DNA of 7,434 bases. Origin: RYN-433 sp036558265 (lineage in GTDB: Bacteria > Planctomycetota > Phycisphaerae > Tepidisphaerales > Tepidisphaeraceae). The notes under the pieces are model-generated. The model was not told where the DNA came from. It saw only the letters and a list, made by a program, of their open reading frames with translations, and made no database searches. Location: positions 1-7,434 of the forward strand of contig DATBFY010000545.1 in assembly GCA_036558265.1 (NCBI GenBank), written 5' to 3'. Shown here one piece after another: positions 1-5,754 of the stretch. A program made the translations under genes and the position numbers. Position 1 is the stretch's first letter. Each line of letters opens with the position of its first letter.

Positions 1-153
1 TCGGACGCGGCGACGGATGAATGGAACACTCGAGGCCGAACACTTTGCCGGGAAAGGAGCCGACGGACACCCGTTTGTTGCAGTGGCAGTCACGCGCGGG
101 GGCGGGCCGTGTGGGTCTGTTGTCCGCGCGTCGCTGCGGAAGTCATGTGTTTT

Positions 154-169
154 GCGCGGTAACGCGCAC
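154..169 (+). other. Leader hairpin with a GNRA-type loop
   Basis: TGCGCG (154-159) and CGCGCA (164-169) are perfect reverse complements around GTAA, which in RNA is GUAA, a stable GNRA tetraloop. It ends 12 bases before the ribosome binding site of the exported repeat protein. It could stabilise the leader or affect translation. A six-pair stem in GC-rich DNA can also arise by chance, so function is not claimed. Confidence 0.35.
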
Positions 170-181
170 TTCTGTAGCCTC

Positions 182-188
182 AAAGGAG
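182..188 (+). promoter_or_regulatory. Ribosome binding site deciding the start at 195
   Basis: AAAGGAG lies six bases before ATG at 195. It is the strongest Shine-Dalgarno match upstream of any candidate start in this frame, and it places the LEGRTLL motif about 35 residues from the N-terminus, as usual for the family. It therefore favours 195 over the ATG at 21. Confidence 0.8.
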
Positions 189-194
189 AATTCG

Positions 195-1124
195 ATGTTT
201 GGATTCAACAGCAAGTCACTGATCGCCTCACCGGAAACTCGCCGCGGGTCAGGCCAGGACCACGACCGCTGCGGCGGAAGTCGAATGATCGAGTCGCTGG
301 AAGGGCGGACGCTGCTCTCGGCGGCGTCGGTCCTGTCGTTGGCGGACGGCCTCGGCGCATCGGCCGGGGCGGGGGTGTCGGCGCAGACGACGGCGGCATC
401 CGCCACGACCGTGGCCGGCATTTCGTTCCAGAACGGTCAGCTCGTTGCGTCGGGAACGATCAACGGCGGGGCGTTCACGGCGGCGGTGAACGTCAGCGGC
501 ACGCCGCTGGGCGGCGTATTGGGCGGCATCAGCCCCGCCCAACTCGGCTCGGTGCTCGGTGGGATCACGGGCGTCGCCAACGGCGTCCTCGGGGCGCTCC
601 CGACCAACCTCCTCTCGGGACTCACGTCCGGTCAAGTCGGAACGGTCCTGAGCGGCGTGACGGGCGTGCTGAACGGGGTGCTCAACCAGCTTCCGGGCGG
701 CTCGTCGATCGGCGGGCTCCTGGGCGGACTGCTCGGCGGCGGCCTGAACCCCGCGCAGCTGGGCGCGGCGACCAGCGACGCCACCAACCTGCTGGGCGGA
801 ATCCTCGGGCAGGTCGGCCCCGTCAGCGGGACGCCCGCCGGCGGCCTTCTCGGCGGGCTGCTCTCGGACGTGACCTCGGAGATCAACTCGCTGGCGGGCG
901 CCGTCACCGGCGTGCTCAACGGGTTGATCCCGCAAATCACGTCAACCGCAACCGGCGTGGTCACGTCGACGGAAAACCTGCTCGCCGGTCTCACCTCGTC
1001 CCAGCTCTCGTCGTTGACCAGCACGGCGACGAACCTGGTCAACGGGATCGCCGCCCAGATCGCGGCGCAAGCCGGCGCGGGAGGCACATCGGCCTCCGGC
1101 GGCATCGGCCTCCTCGGCTTGTAG
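195..1124 (+). CDS. Small exported planctomycete protein with LEGRTLLSA motif and Gly/Leu-rich repeats
   Basis: A 309-residue protein of unknown function. Residues 32-43 read IESLEGRTLLSA, a variant of the LEPR-x-LL motif found near the N-terminus of many exported planctomycete proteins, usually much larger ones. Residues 44-75 are Ala/Ser/Thr-rich; 76-103 look like short beta strands (FQNGQLVASGTINGGAFTAA). From about 105 to the end the chain is built from Gly, Leu, Ala, Val, Ser and Thr. At least four degenerate copies of a roughly 25-residue unit recur, starting at residues 112 (ISPAQLGSVLGG), 143 (LTSGQVGTVLSG), 184 (LNPAQLGAATSD) and 266 (LTSSQLSSLTST), each followed by a TxxxNG-like stretch. 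Spacers are runs such as GGLLGGLLGGG. There is one Cys (26) in the mature or leader part and almost no charge after the motif. There is no classical signal peptide; export is inferred from the motif. The start is set by AAAGGAG at 182-188. A self-assembling surface or matrix component is a guess from composition only. Confidence 0.8.
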   Translation: MFGFNSKSLIASPETRRGSGQDHDRCGGSRMIESLEGRTLLSAASVLSLADGLGASAGAGVSAQTTAASATTVAGISFQNGQLVASGTINGGAFTAAVNVSGTPLGGVLGGISPAQLGSVLGGITGVANGVLGALPTNLLSGLTSGQVGTVLSGVTGVLNGVLNQLPGGSSIGGLLGGLLGGGLNPAQLGAATSDATNLLGGILGQVGPVSGTPAGGLLGGLLSDVTSEINSLAGAVTGVLNGLIPQITSTATGVVTSTENLLAGLTSSQLSSLTSTATNLVNGIAAQIAAQAGAGGTSASGGIGLLGL

Positions 1125-1185
1125 CCGCGGAATCAAGACCGTGAGCCCAGCGCGATGTTGTTCCCCGCGCTCGGTTTGCCCTCCG

Positions 1186-1217
1186 GCCAGGACCGGGTGC
1201 ATTCGCCCGGTCCTGGC
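1186..1217 (+). terminator. 12-bp perfect hairpin downstream of the repeat protein
   Basis: GCCAGGACCGGG (1186-1197) pairs perfectly with CCCGGTCCTGGC (1206-1217) around an eight-base loop, about 60 bases after the stop codon at 1122-1124. This is the strongest stem in the gap and the best candidate for the 3' end of the upstream transcript. No T run follows, so it is not a textbook intrinsic terminator; it may act as a 3'-end stabiliser or as part of the hairpin series. Confidence 0.5.
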
Positions 1218-1222
1218 GCATT

Positions 1223-1256
1223 CGAGGACGGCTTGCCCTCAGACTGACCGTCCTCG
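1223..1256 (+). other. 9-bp perfect hairpin, second of the series
   Basis: CGAGGACGG (1223-1231) and CCGTCCTCG (1248-1256) are exact reverse complements with a 16-base loop. It begins six bases after the previous hairpin ends. The heptamer GCATTCG occurs in the loop of the first hairpin (1199-1205) and again overlapping the start of this stem (1218-1224). Confidence 0.45.
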
Positions 1257-1270
1257 CAGCGGAAGAGCAC

Positions 1271-1292
1271 GGGCAACGGCGTACCGTTGCCC
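1271..1292 (+). other. 9-bp perfect hairpin, third of the series
   Basis: GGGCAACGG (1271-1279) and CCGTTGCCC (1284-1292) pair exactly around a four-base loop, CGTA. The upstream alternative start codon (ATG at 1287) of the oxidoreductase frame falls inside the 3' arm, which is another reason to doubt that start. Confidence 0.45.
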
Positions 1293-1322
1293 ATGCCACC
1301 GGCGAAAACGCGGCGTCGCGGT

Positions 1323-1351
1323 TTGCCCACCAGATTCCGACCCGTTACAAC
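1323..1351 (+). promoter_or_regulatory. Possible sigma-70-like promoter of the oxidoreductase gene
   Basis: TTGCCC (1323-1328) and TACAAC (1346-1351) match four of six bases each of the -35 and -10 consensus and are separated by 17 bases, the optimal spacing. Transcription would start at about 1357-1359, on or next to the GTG start codon at 1359, giving a leaderless or nearly leaderless message. Each box match is modest, so this is a weak call. Confidence 0.25.
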
Positions 1352-1358
1352 AATCCGG

Positions 1359-2369
1359 GTGAGAAGCGACACCCCCCTGCCGGTAGGCGTGATCGGGACC
1401 GGGCGCATGGGCCGGCTGCACGCGCGCGTGTACAGCCAGATGCCGCAGGTGCGGCTGGTGGGGGTGTACGACATGGACGCCGACCGGGCCGCCGACGCGG
1501 CGGGGGAGTATCACACCCAGCCGTTCGCGCACATCGAGGAGCTGCTGGAGCACGTGTCGGCGGTGACGATCGCGACGCCGACGGTGACGCACCTGGAGAT
1601 GGCCAACGCGTGCCTGGCGCGGCGGGTGGCGTGCCTGATCGAAAAGCCCTTGGCGAAGGACTCGGCGGAGGCGCGACAGATCGTGGAGTCGGCGCGCAGC
1701 AACCAGACGCTGGTGCAGGTGGGTCACGTGGAGCGTTTCAACCCGGCGGTGCGGGCGATGGAGCGGCTTGGCGTGCGGGCGGGGTTCATCGAGGTAACGC
1801 GGGTCAGCCCGCTGACGTTCCGCAGCATCGACGTGGGGGTGGAGCTGGACATGATGATCCACGACATCGACATCGTGCTGAAGCTGGCCGGGTCGAAGGT
1901 GTCGCGCGTGGACGCGGTGGGGGTGAGCATCATCGGGGACGTGGAAGACGTGTGCAACGCGCGGGTGGAGTTCGAGAACGGGTGCGTGGCGAACCTGACG
2001 GCGTCGCGACTGGCGCTCAAGACCGAGCGGAAGCTGCGGGTGTTTTCGCCGGACGCGTACGTGTCGCTGGATTATCAGAAAAAGTACGGCATCGTCGCCA
2101 AGCGAAGCGGGAACCTGAACGCGATCCGGGACGCGGTGGCGCGCATCCGCCGGGGCGAGGTGGAGGACCTGTCCGACCTGAACTACCAGGACCTGGTGAG
2201 CGTGGAAGAGCTGGCGATCGACGACGTGGAGCCGCTTCGGGCGGAGCAGGAGTCGTTCGTGGCGGCGGTGCTGAACAAGACGCCGACGGTGGTGTCTGCG
2301 GAGGACGGCCTGGCGGCGGTAGAACTGGCGGAGCGGGTGGTGGGGGCGATCAAGCCTCAGAGTTTATGA
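1359..2369 (+). CDS. Gfo/Idh/MocA family oxidoreductase, GnnA-like
   Basis: A 336-residue NAD(P)-dependent sugar dehydrogenase of the Gfo/Idh/MocA family. The Rossmann domain begins at once with VGVIGTGRMG (GxGxxG at 13-18). Family motifs follow: ATPTVTH (72-78), EKP (95-97, with the conserved Lys), GHVERFNPA (122-130) and ELDMMIHDID (162-171) with the conserved Asp/His pair. The GHVERFNP and MIHDID motifs resemble UDP-N-acetylglucosamine 3-dehydrogenase (GnnA), which makes the 3-keto sugar that GnnB aminates for amide-linked lipid A. That identity is inferred from motif recall; no gnnB or lpx gene is in the window. The start is GTG at 1359: homologues begin just before the Rossmann strand, and the extension back to ATG 1287 has poor codon use and overlaps hairpins. 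No Shine-Dalgarno precedes either start. The stop codon lies inside the first copy of the purine-heptad hairpin element. A related inositol or sugar dehydrogenase remains possible. Confidence 0.85.
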   Translation: MRSDTPLPVGVIGTGRMGRLHARVYSQMPQVRLVGVYDMDADRAADAAGEYHTQPFAHIEELLEHVSAVTIATPTVTHLEMANACLARRVACLIEKPLAKDSAEARQIVESARSNQTLVQVGHVERFNPAVRAMERLGVRAGFIEVTRVSPLTFRSIDVGVELDMMIHDIDIVLKLAGSKVSRVDAVGVSIIGDVEDVCNARVEFENGCVANLTASRLALKTERKLRVFSPDAYVSLDYQKKYGIVAKRSGNLNAIRDAVARIRRGEVEDLSDLNYQDLVSVEELAIDDVEPLRAEQESFVAAVLNKTPTVVSAEDGLAAVELAERVVGAIKPQSL

Positions 2370-2486
2370 AGACGAGGGTCGGGGAGAAGACGAGGATGGA
2401 GGATGGAGGATAGAGGATGGCGGCGGATCACGGGTGGCGGGCGGTTCCCTCCATCTTCCATCCTCCATTTTCCATCCTCGTTTTTT
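2365..2486 (+). repeat. Purine-heptad inverted-repeat element, copy 1 (terminator-like)
   Basis: The arm at 2391-2420 is made of GGATGGA-like heptads and pairs with the pyrimidine arm at 2451-2480. Of 30 positions, 26 are Watson-Crick, three are G-T (G-U in plus-strand RNA) and one is A-C. The loop is 30 bases. TTTTTT follows at 2481-2486, so the plus strand reads as an intrinsic terminator for the oxidoreductase gene. The 5' box TATGAAGACGAGG (2365-2377) includes that gene's TGA and is repeated in part (GAAGACGAGG) at 2386-2395. The convergent isomerase gene ends at 2493, so the element fills nearly the whole gap and could block transcription from both sides. A second copy is at 5755-5852. 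Confidence 0.8.
2391..2486 (+). terminator. Probable intrinsic terminator between convergent genes
   Basis: This is the hairpin part of copy 1 of the heptad element plus its T run. The long stem directly followed by six T residues supports termination of plus-strand transcription 22-117 bases after the oxidoreductase stop codon. For the minus-strand isomerase gene the same stem forms, but the bases beyond it (2390 downwards) read TCTTCTCCCC and give only a weak U tract. Confidence 0.65.
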
Positions 2487-2492
2487 CTCGCC

Positions 2493-3875
2493 TCACTTCG
2501 CGCTGGCGTACGCCGGATACTTCTGCATGGCCATGTCCAGGGCGACGTTGAGCATCTGAAGCTCGGTGGGGGTTGCGGGCTTGCGGCCGGTCAGGACGTC
2601 CGGATCGGGGCGGATGATGGATCCCTTCATCAGGCGGCCCAGGTCCTGCTCGCGGAGGCGGCCGTATTGCTCGAGCCGGAGCTTGAGGCGGATCTCGTCC
2701 TGGACCTTCTGCTCTTCGAACGGTCGGACCTGACCGGGCGTGCGCTCCTCGAGCTTGACGAGGTAGAAGCCGCTGGCGTCCTGGATCGGCTCGCTCACCT
2801 GGCCGGGCTGGAGCTTGGCGAGCGCGTCCCTGACGGCCGCGATCGAAAAGGACGCGGGGTTCATGTCCAGCGCGTCCTTGCTGGCGAACAGGGTTTGGTC
2901 ATTCTCCTTCTGGGACATGGCGGCGAAGTCCTCCCCGCCCTTGGCGCGCTTGTAGAGCTGGTCGATGCGCGCGACGGCCTTGTCCTTGTCGCCGCTCTTC
3001 TTGATGTCCACCTTGAGCAACCGGAACTTCACGCGCTCGGCGCTGGAGAAGATGTCGTTGACGTGCTTGTCGTAGTATTCGCGGATGTCGCCGGCCGACA
3101 CCTGGATCCGCGGGATCACCTTCTTCTGGTCGTAGATTTTCAGCAGCTCGTTGTGGCTCTGTTCCTGGGCCATCTCGTCGAAATCCATGCCGAACTCTTC
3201 TCGGGCGCGGCGTCGCGCCAGCTCGACCGAGCCGCCGGCCCGGGTGATCTGCTGCATCCGCCACTGCATGGTCAGGAGGTCGGCGAGTTTCTTGTCCTGC
3301 TCGTCGAGGGTGCGCTGTGCGGCGGCGTAGAGGAGCTCGAGGCGGATGAGCTCCTGGATGCGGCGGTTGATGTCGACGGCCGCCTCGCGGCGGAAGTTGT
3401 TGACGTCGAGGCGCTTGGCCTTCTCGCGAAGGATGGGGTCGAGGACGCTTAGGACCTTGTTGGCGTAGATCGGGGTGCTGTTGACCTCGGCGACGACGCC
3501 GCCGAGGGTCATGTACTCGCCGGAGGACGCGCCGATGGTGGGGAGGGACGTGGGGCGCGAGCCGCTGGTGGTCGCGGGAGTTGATGGCGCGCTGGGAGCG
3601 GGCGCGAGGGCATCGACGGAGGTTCTGGGCGGGACGGCGGCGCTGGACGATGTTTCGGCGCCGTTGCCGGTCGAGCTGGCGTTGAGGGGGATCTGGACGG
3701 TGGGGCGGGCGGTCTCGCCGGCGGCGCTGCCACCGCTGCCCGTGCCGGCGGCTGCCTCGGTGCGCGGGCCCATGAAGGCCTCGGGCGAGAGGGGCTTGGG
3801 ACGGGGCTGGCCGGACGAGCAGCCGGACAGGACGGCAATGGCGGCGGCGAGGGCCGCGAGACGATTGGGTGGCAT
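2493..3875 (-). CDS. Lipoprotein with parvulin-type peptidyl-prolyl isomerase domain
   Basis: A 460-residue probable periplasmic folding factor related to SurA/PrsA/PpiC proteins. The N-terminus MPPNRLAALAAAIAVLSGC is a lipoprotein signal with lipobox LSGC, so Cys19 should be lipidated. Residues 20 to about 125 are a Pro/Ala/Ser/Thr-rich linker. A SurA-N-like segment begins near 127 (VVAEVNSTPIYANKVL) and continues through charged helices to about 265. The rotamase domain spans roughly 283-376 (VKFRLLKVDI, GGEDFAAMSQ, LQPGQVSEPIQDASGFYLVKLEERTPG), followed by the usual PFEEQKVQDEI helix. The start at 3875 is chosen over an in-frame ATG at 3914 because AGGAG lies five bases upstream and the lipobox position becomes ideal. 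The role is catalysis of proline isomerisation or chaperoning of exported proteins. The gene follows the ABC permease on the same strand but 157 bases away across a large palindrome, so it is probably transcribed separately. It converges on the oxidoreductase gene. Confidence 0.88.
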   Translation of the reverse strand: MPPNRLAALAAAIAVLSGCSSGQPRPKPLSPEAFMGPRTEAAAGTGSGGSAAGETARPTVQIPLNASSTGNGAETSSSAAVPPRTSVDALAPAPSAPSTPATTSGSRPTSLPTIGASSGEYMTLGGVVAEVNSTPIYANKVLSVLDPILREKAKRLDVNNFRREAAVDINRRIQELIRLELLYAAAQRTLDEQDKKLADLLTMQWRMQQITRAGGSVELARRRAREEFGMDFDEMAQEQSHNELLKIYDQKKVIPRIQVSAGDIREYYDKHVNDIFSSAERVKFRLLKVDIKKSGDKDKAVARIDQLYKRAKGGEDFAAMSQKENDQTLFASKDALDMNPASFSIAAVRDALAKLQPGQVSEPIQDASGFYLVKLEERTPGQVRPFEEQKVQDEIRLKLRLEQYGRLREQDLGRLMKGSIIRPDPDVLTGRKPATPTELQMLNVALDMAMQKYPAYASAK

Positions 3876-3880
3876 GTTCG

Positions 3881-3885
3881 CTCCT
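3881..3885 (-). promoter_or_regulatory. Ribosome binding site of the isomerase lipoprotein
   Basis: On the minus strand AGGAG lies five bases before ATG (3875-3873). The longer in-frame start at 3914 has no such site and would put 13 residues ahead of the lipoprotein signal, so this site decides the start. Confidence 0.8.
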
Positions 3886-3954
3886 GGAAGCGCGTACGAA
3901 GACCGCGTGAACATATCAGGTTATCGGACGCTCACCAGTGGGGAGTTGAATAAT

Positions 3955-4020
3955 GCCCGTAACACGGGCGCCCCGCCCGTGATTTCGATTCAACAGGGCC
4001 GGGGCGCCCGTGCTACGGGG
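3955..4020 (-). repeat. GC-rich palindrome between permease and isomerase genes
   Basis: Bases 3955-3980 and 3995-4020 are inverted repeats with 22 of 26 positions complementary, including an unbroken 13-bp core (3963-3975 with 4000-4012) and a 14-base loop. The mismatch at 3962/4013 is A-C in plus RNA but G-U in minus RNA, so the stem is slightly better on the strand carrying the flanking genes. Each arm is also partly self-complementary (ACGGGC/GCCCGT at 3964-3980; GGGC/GCCC at 3996-4009), so it could fold as a clover or cruciform. It begins 13 bases beyond the permease stop codon and probably ends or protects that transcript. TTTT at 4021-4024 serves only the plus strand. Similar GC-rich intergenic palindromes are, as far as I recall, common in planctomycete genomes. 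Confidence 0.75.
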
Positions 4021-4032
4021 TTTTCGTAAATC

Positions 4033-5745
4033 CTACACGCGGAAGATCGCCCCGAGCTTTTTCCCCAGCACCAGGCTCGCCCCCAGGATCGTGATGCCCA
4101 GGAACAGCATCGCCCAGACGCCCAGCGCGCTGGCGACGTACTTGCCCGTGCCGATCAGTTGGAACAGTTCATAGATCGTCTTGGTGATCGGCCAGTAGTC
4201 CTGCCGCTGCGCCAGCATCAGGCTGTCAGAAACCTCGAGCATGCTGAAGGCAAACGCGAGCATGGCGCCGGCAATCAGGTTGGCAAGGATCAGCGGGAGC
4301 GTGACGCGGCGGAGGGTCGTCAGCGCGCCGGCGCCCAGGTTCGAGGCGGCCTCTTCGAGCGTGACGGAGGTCTGCTGGAGGCCGGCGACGGCGCTGCGGA
4401 CCATGTACGGCAGGCGGCGGACGCCGTAGGCGATGACGAGGAAGAGGGTGGGATTGGTCTGGACGTCGAACAGCGTCTTGAGGATCGCGCTTTCCTTGAT
4501 GGTCGGGATCTTCGAGAGGTACGAGCTGATCGCCAGGTACCCGAACGCCATCACGATCCCCGGCACCGCGAGCGGTAGCATCGCCAGCGCGTCGAGCGCG
4601 CCGCGGAAGCGCAACGTCGATCGCACGACCACGAACGCGATCGCGATCCCCAGCACGATGTTGAAGACGACCGCCAGGCTCGAGAAGAGCAGGCTGCTGC
4701 GGATCGAGCTGACGGTCATCGAGTGGCCCAGGGCCTGGGCGTAATTGGCTAGCGTGTAAGTTTGTGGCAGGACGGATTGGTACCAGCTTCCTGGCTGGGC
4801 AACGCTCGTCAGGACGACGCCGATGTGCGGCAACAGCGCCAGGAACGTGACGATGACAAAGGGCAGAAGCACGAGCACGCTTTTGAACCCGGAGGCCCTC
4901 TGCGTCGAGGCCTGCACCGTCGCCTTGGCCTGCATGGCGAACGCGCTGCGGCCGAAGGCGAGCTTACTGACGGCGTAGAGCGCCAGGCTCGCGGCCAGCA
5001 TGACGAAGACCAGCGCGTAGGGGAACGGGTTACTGCCGATCTCCTTGAGTGCGTCGAACACCTGCACGGGGGTGCAGCGCTGGTAGTTCATGATCAGCGG
5101 CGTGCCCAGCTCGGTGAAGCTCCAGATGAAGACGATCGTCCCGCCGGCGAAGAGGCCCGGCATGATCAGCGGGAGGGTGATCCGGCGGAAACGACGCCAG
5201 CCGCGGCAGCCCAGGATCTGGGCCGCCTGCTCCATGGCGGGGTCGATGTTGGCCAGGGCAGCCGAGGCGTTGAGGTACATCACCGGGTAGAGGGAGAGCG
5301 CCTGGAGGATCACGACGCCGAAGTATCGCCCCTTGCCCAGCCAGTCGATCGGCCCGAGGTGAAACAGCGAGTTGATCACGCCGTACTGGCCGAGGATTTG
5401 GGTAAAGCCGATCGCGCCGACGAACGGGGGGAGGATCATGGGGACGAGGATCAGCGCGCTGAAGAGCTTCTTGCCGGCAAAGTCATAACGTGTGGCCAGC
5501 ACTGCGAGAGGCAGCGCGATCAGGGTGACCAGGAAGGTCGTGCCTACGGCGATCATGACCGAGTTCAAGAGGCCCTGCGCGTAGACCGGATTGCGGAAGA
5601 CGCCGACGATGTACTTGGTCGTCCACTGCCCGTTCTCGTCGAAGAATCCGCCCTTGATCACCATGCCCAGAGGATAGAGGAAGAGCACCGCGAAGATCAG
5701 CAGCGTGAGGGCGAAGACGAGAAATGCGGTGCGACGATGCATCAT
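4033..5745 (-). CDS. ABC transporter permease with two fused membrane domains (FbpB/ThiP-like)
   Basis: A 570-residue inner-membrane protein that forms both halves of an importer channel in one chain, as in FbpB-type Fe(3+) permeases, ThiP and some phosphonate permeases. About twelve hydrophobic segments are visible, including 8-30, 58-83, 94-116, 142-162, 193-213, 240-260, 288-312, 350-374, 386-408, 432-446, 486-505 and 535-560. Each half carries the cytoplasmic EAA loop that docks on the ATPase: EQAAQILGCRGWRRFRRITL (172-191) and EEAASNLGAGALTTLRRVTL (464-483), each followed by PLI and a conserved small residue. The centre (265-287) is a short soluble linker. The start is ATG at 5745 (ATG at 5742 is equally possible); neither has a Shine-Dalgarno. 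The binding-protein gene lies 116 bases upstream on the same strand with a heptad hairpin between them. The ATPase gene is not in the window. Substrate is not determinable; Fe(3+), phosphonate or a similar oxyanion or cofactor are candidates from architecture. Confidence 0.92.
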   Translation of the reverse strand: MMHRRTAFLVFALTLLIFAVLFLYPLGMVIKGGFFDENGQWTTKYIVGVFRNPVYAQGLLNSVMIAVGTTFLVTLIALPLAVLATRYDFAGKKLFSALILVPMILPPFVGAIGFTQILGQYGVINSLFHLGPIDWLGKGRYFGVVILQALSLYPVMYLNASAALANIDPAMEQAAQILGCRGWRRFRRITLPLIMPGLFAGGTIVFIWSFTELGTPLIMNYQRCTPVQVFDALKEIGSNPFPYALVFVMLAASLALYAVSKLAFGRSAFAMQAKATVQASTQRASGFKSVLVLLPFVIVTFLALLPHIGVVLTSVAQPGSWYQSVLPQTYTLANYAQALGHSMTVSSIRSSLLFSSLAVVFNIVLGIAIAFVVVRSTLRFRGALDALAMLPLAVPGIVMAFGYLAISSYLSKIPTIKESAILKTLFDVQTNPTLFLVIAYGVRRLPYMVRSAVAGLQQTSVTLEEAASNLGAGALTTLRRVTLPLILANLIAGAMLAFAFSMLEVSDSLMLAQRQDYWPITKTIYELFQLIGTGKYVASALGVWAMLFLGITILGASLVLGKKLGAIFRV

Positions 5746-5754
5746 GGTGAGATC

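Larger units (their letters stand above)
1..194. other. Leading non-coding region upstream of the repeat protein
   Basis: No convincing gene is seen here. The reading frame of the downstream protein stays open through this stretch, but the extension has no recognisable domain and lacks a ribosome binding site, whereas a very good one lies just before the ATG at 195. The region should hold the 5' untranslated leader of that gene. I could not identify a sigma-70 promoter with acceptable -35 and -10 boxes. A short perfect hairpin is at 154-169. Whether bases 1-20 belong to the end of another gene cannot be decided from the window. Confidence 0.5.
1125..1358. other. Intergenic region rich in consecutive hairpins
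   Basis: This region separates the repeat protein from the oxidoreductase on the same strand. It contains three perfect inverted repeats in about 107 bases (1186-1217, 1223-1256 and 1271-1292), flanked by weaker ones at 1149-1171 (AGCGCG/CGCGCT) and 1306-1324 (seven pairs with one bulge). A TTGCCC box recurs with variations near 1175, 1233, 1286 and 1323. Short open frames here have mixed third-position bases and no domain, so I do not call genes. The frame of the oxidoreductase is open back to an ATG at 1287, but that part is codon-poor and unlike the protein family. Confidence 0.6.

Noticed and set aside
70..110. Possible sigma-54 promoter around TGGCAG
   Set aside because: No GC-containing -12 element lies at the required spacing.
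121..149. TTGTCC and TCATGT with 17-base spacing as a promoter for the repeat protein
   Set aside because: The -10 candidate matches only two consensus positions.
17..1144. Overlapping 375-codon frame on the plus strand across the repeat-protein gene
   Set aside because: It is Arg/Gly-rich frame-shift noise in GC-rich DNA, with no domain and no ribosome binding site; the other frame has the LEGRTLLSA motif and an ideal AAAGGAG site.
1141..1362. Short Cys/Arg/Pro-rich open frame in the hairpin region
   Set aside because: It spans three perfect palindromes, has no ribosome binding site, and its composition follows from the inverted repeats.
2391..2480. Heptad arms as a CRISPR array or a triplex-forming (H-DNA) mirror repeat
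   Set aside because: There are no regular repeats with unique spacers, and the purine arms are not mirror-symmetric, so neither reading holds; inverted-repeat hairpin is the simpler description.
2403..3452. Long plus-strand open frame opposite the isomerase lipoprotein
   Set aside because: It is antisense to a gene with clear lipobox and parvulin motifs, begins inside the heptad repeat, and its product is a low-complexity Leu/Val/Asp-rich chain typical of a reverse-strand shadow.
3890..3955. Possible promoter for the isomerase gene (TTCAAC and GATAAC on the minus strand)
   Set aside because: Spacing is 19 bases and both boxes are weak; a promoter is expected here but cannot be placed.
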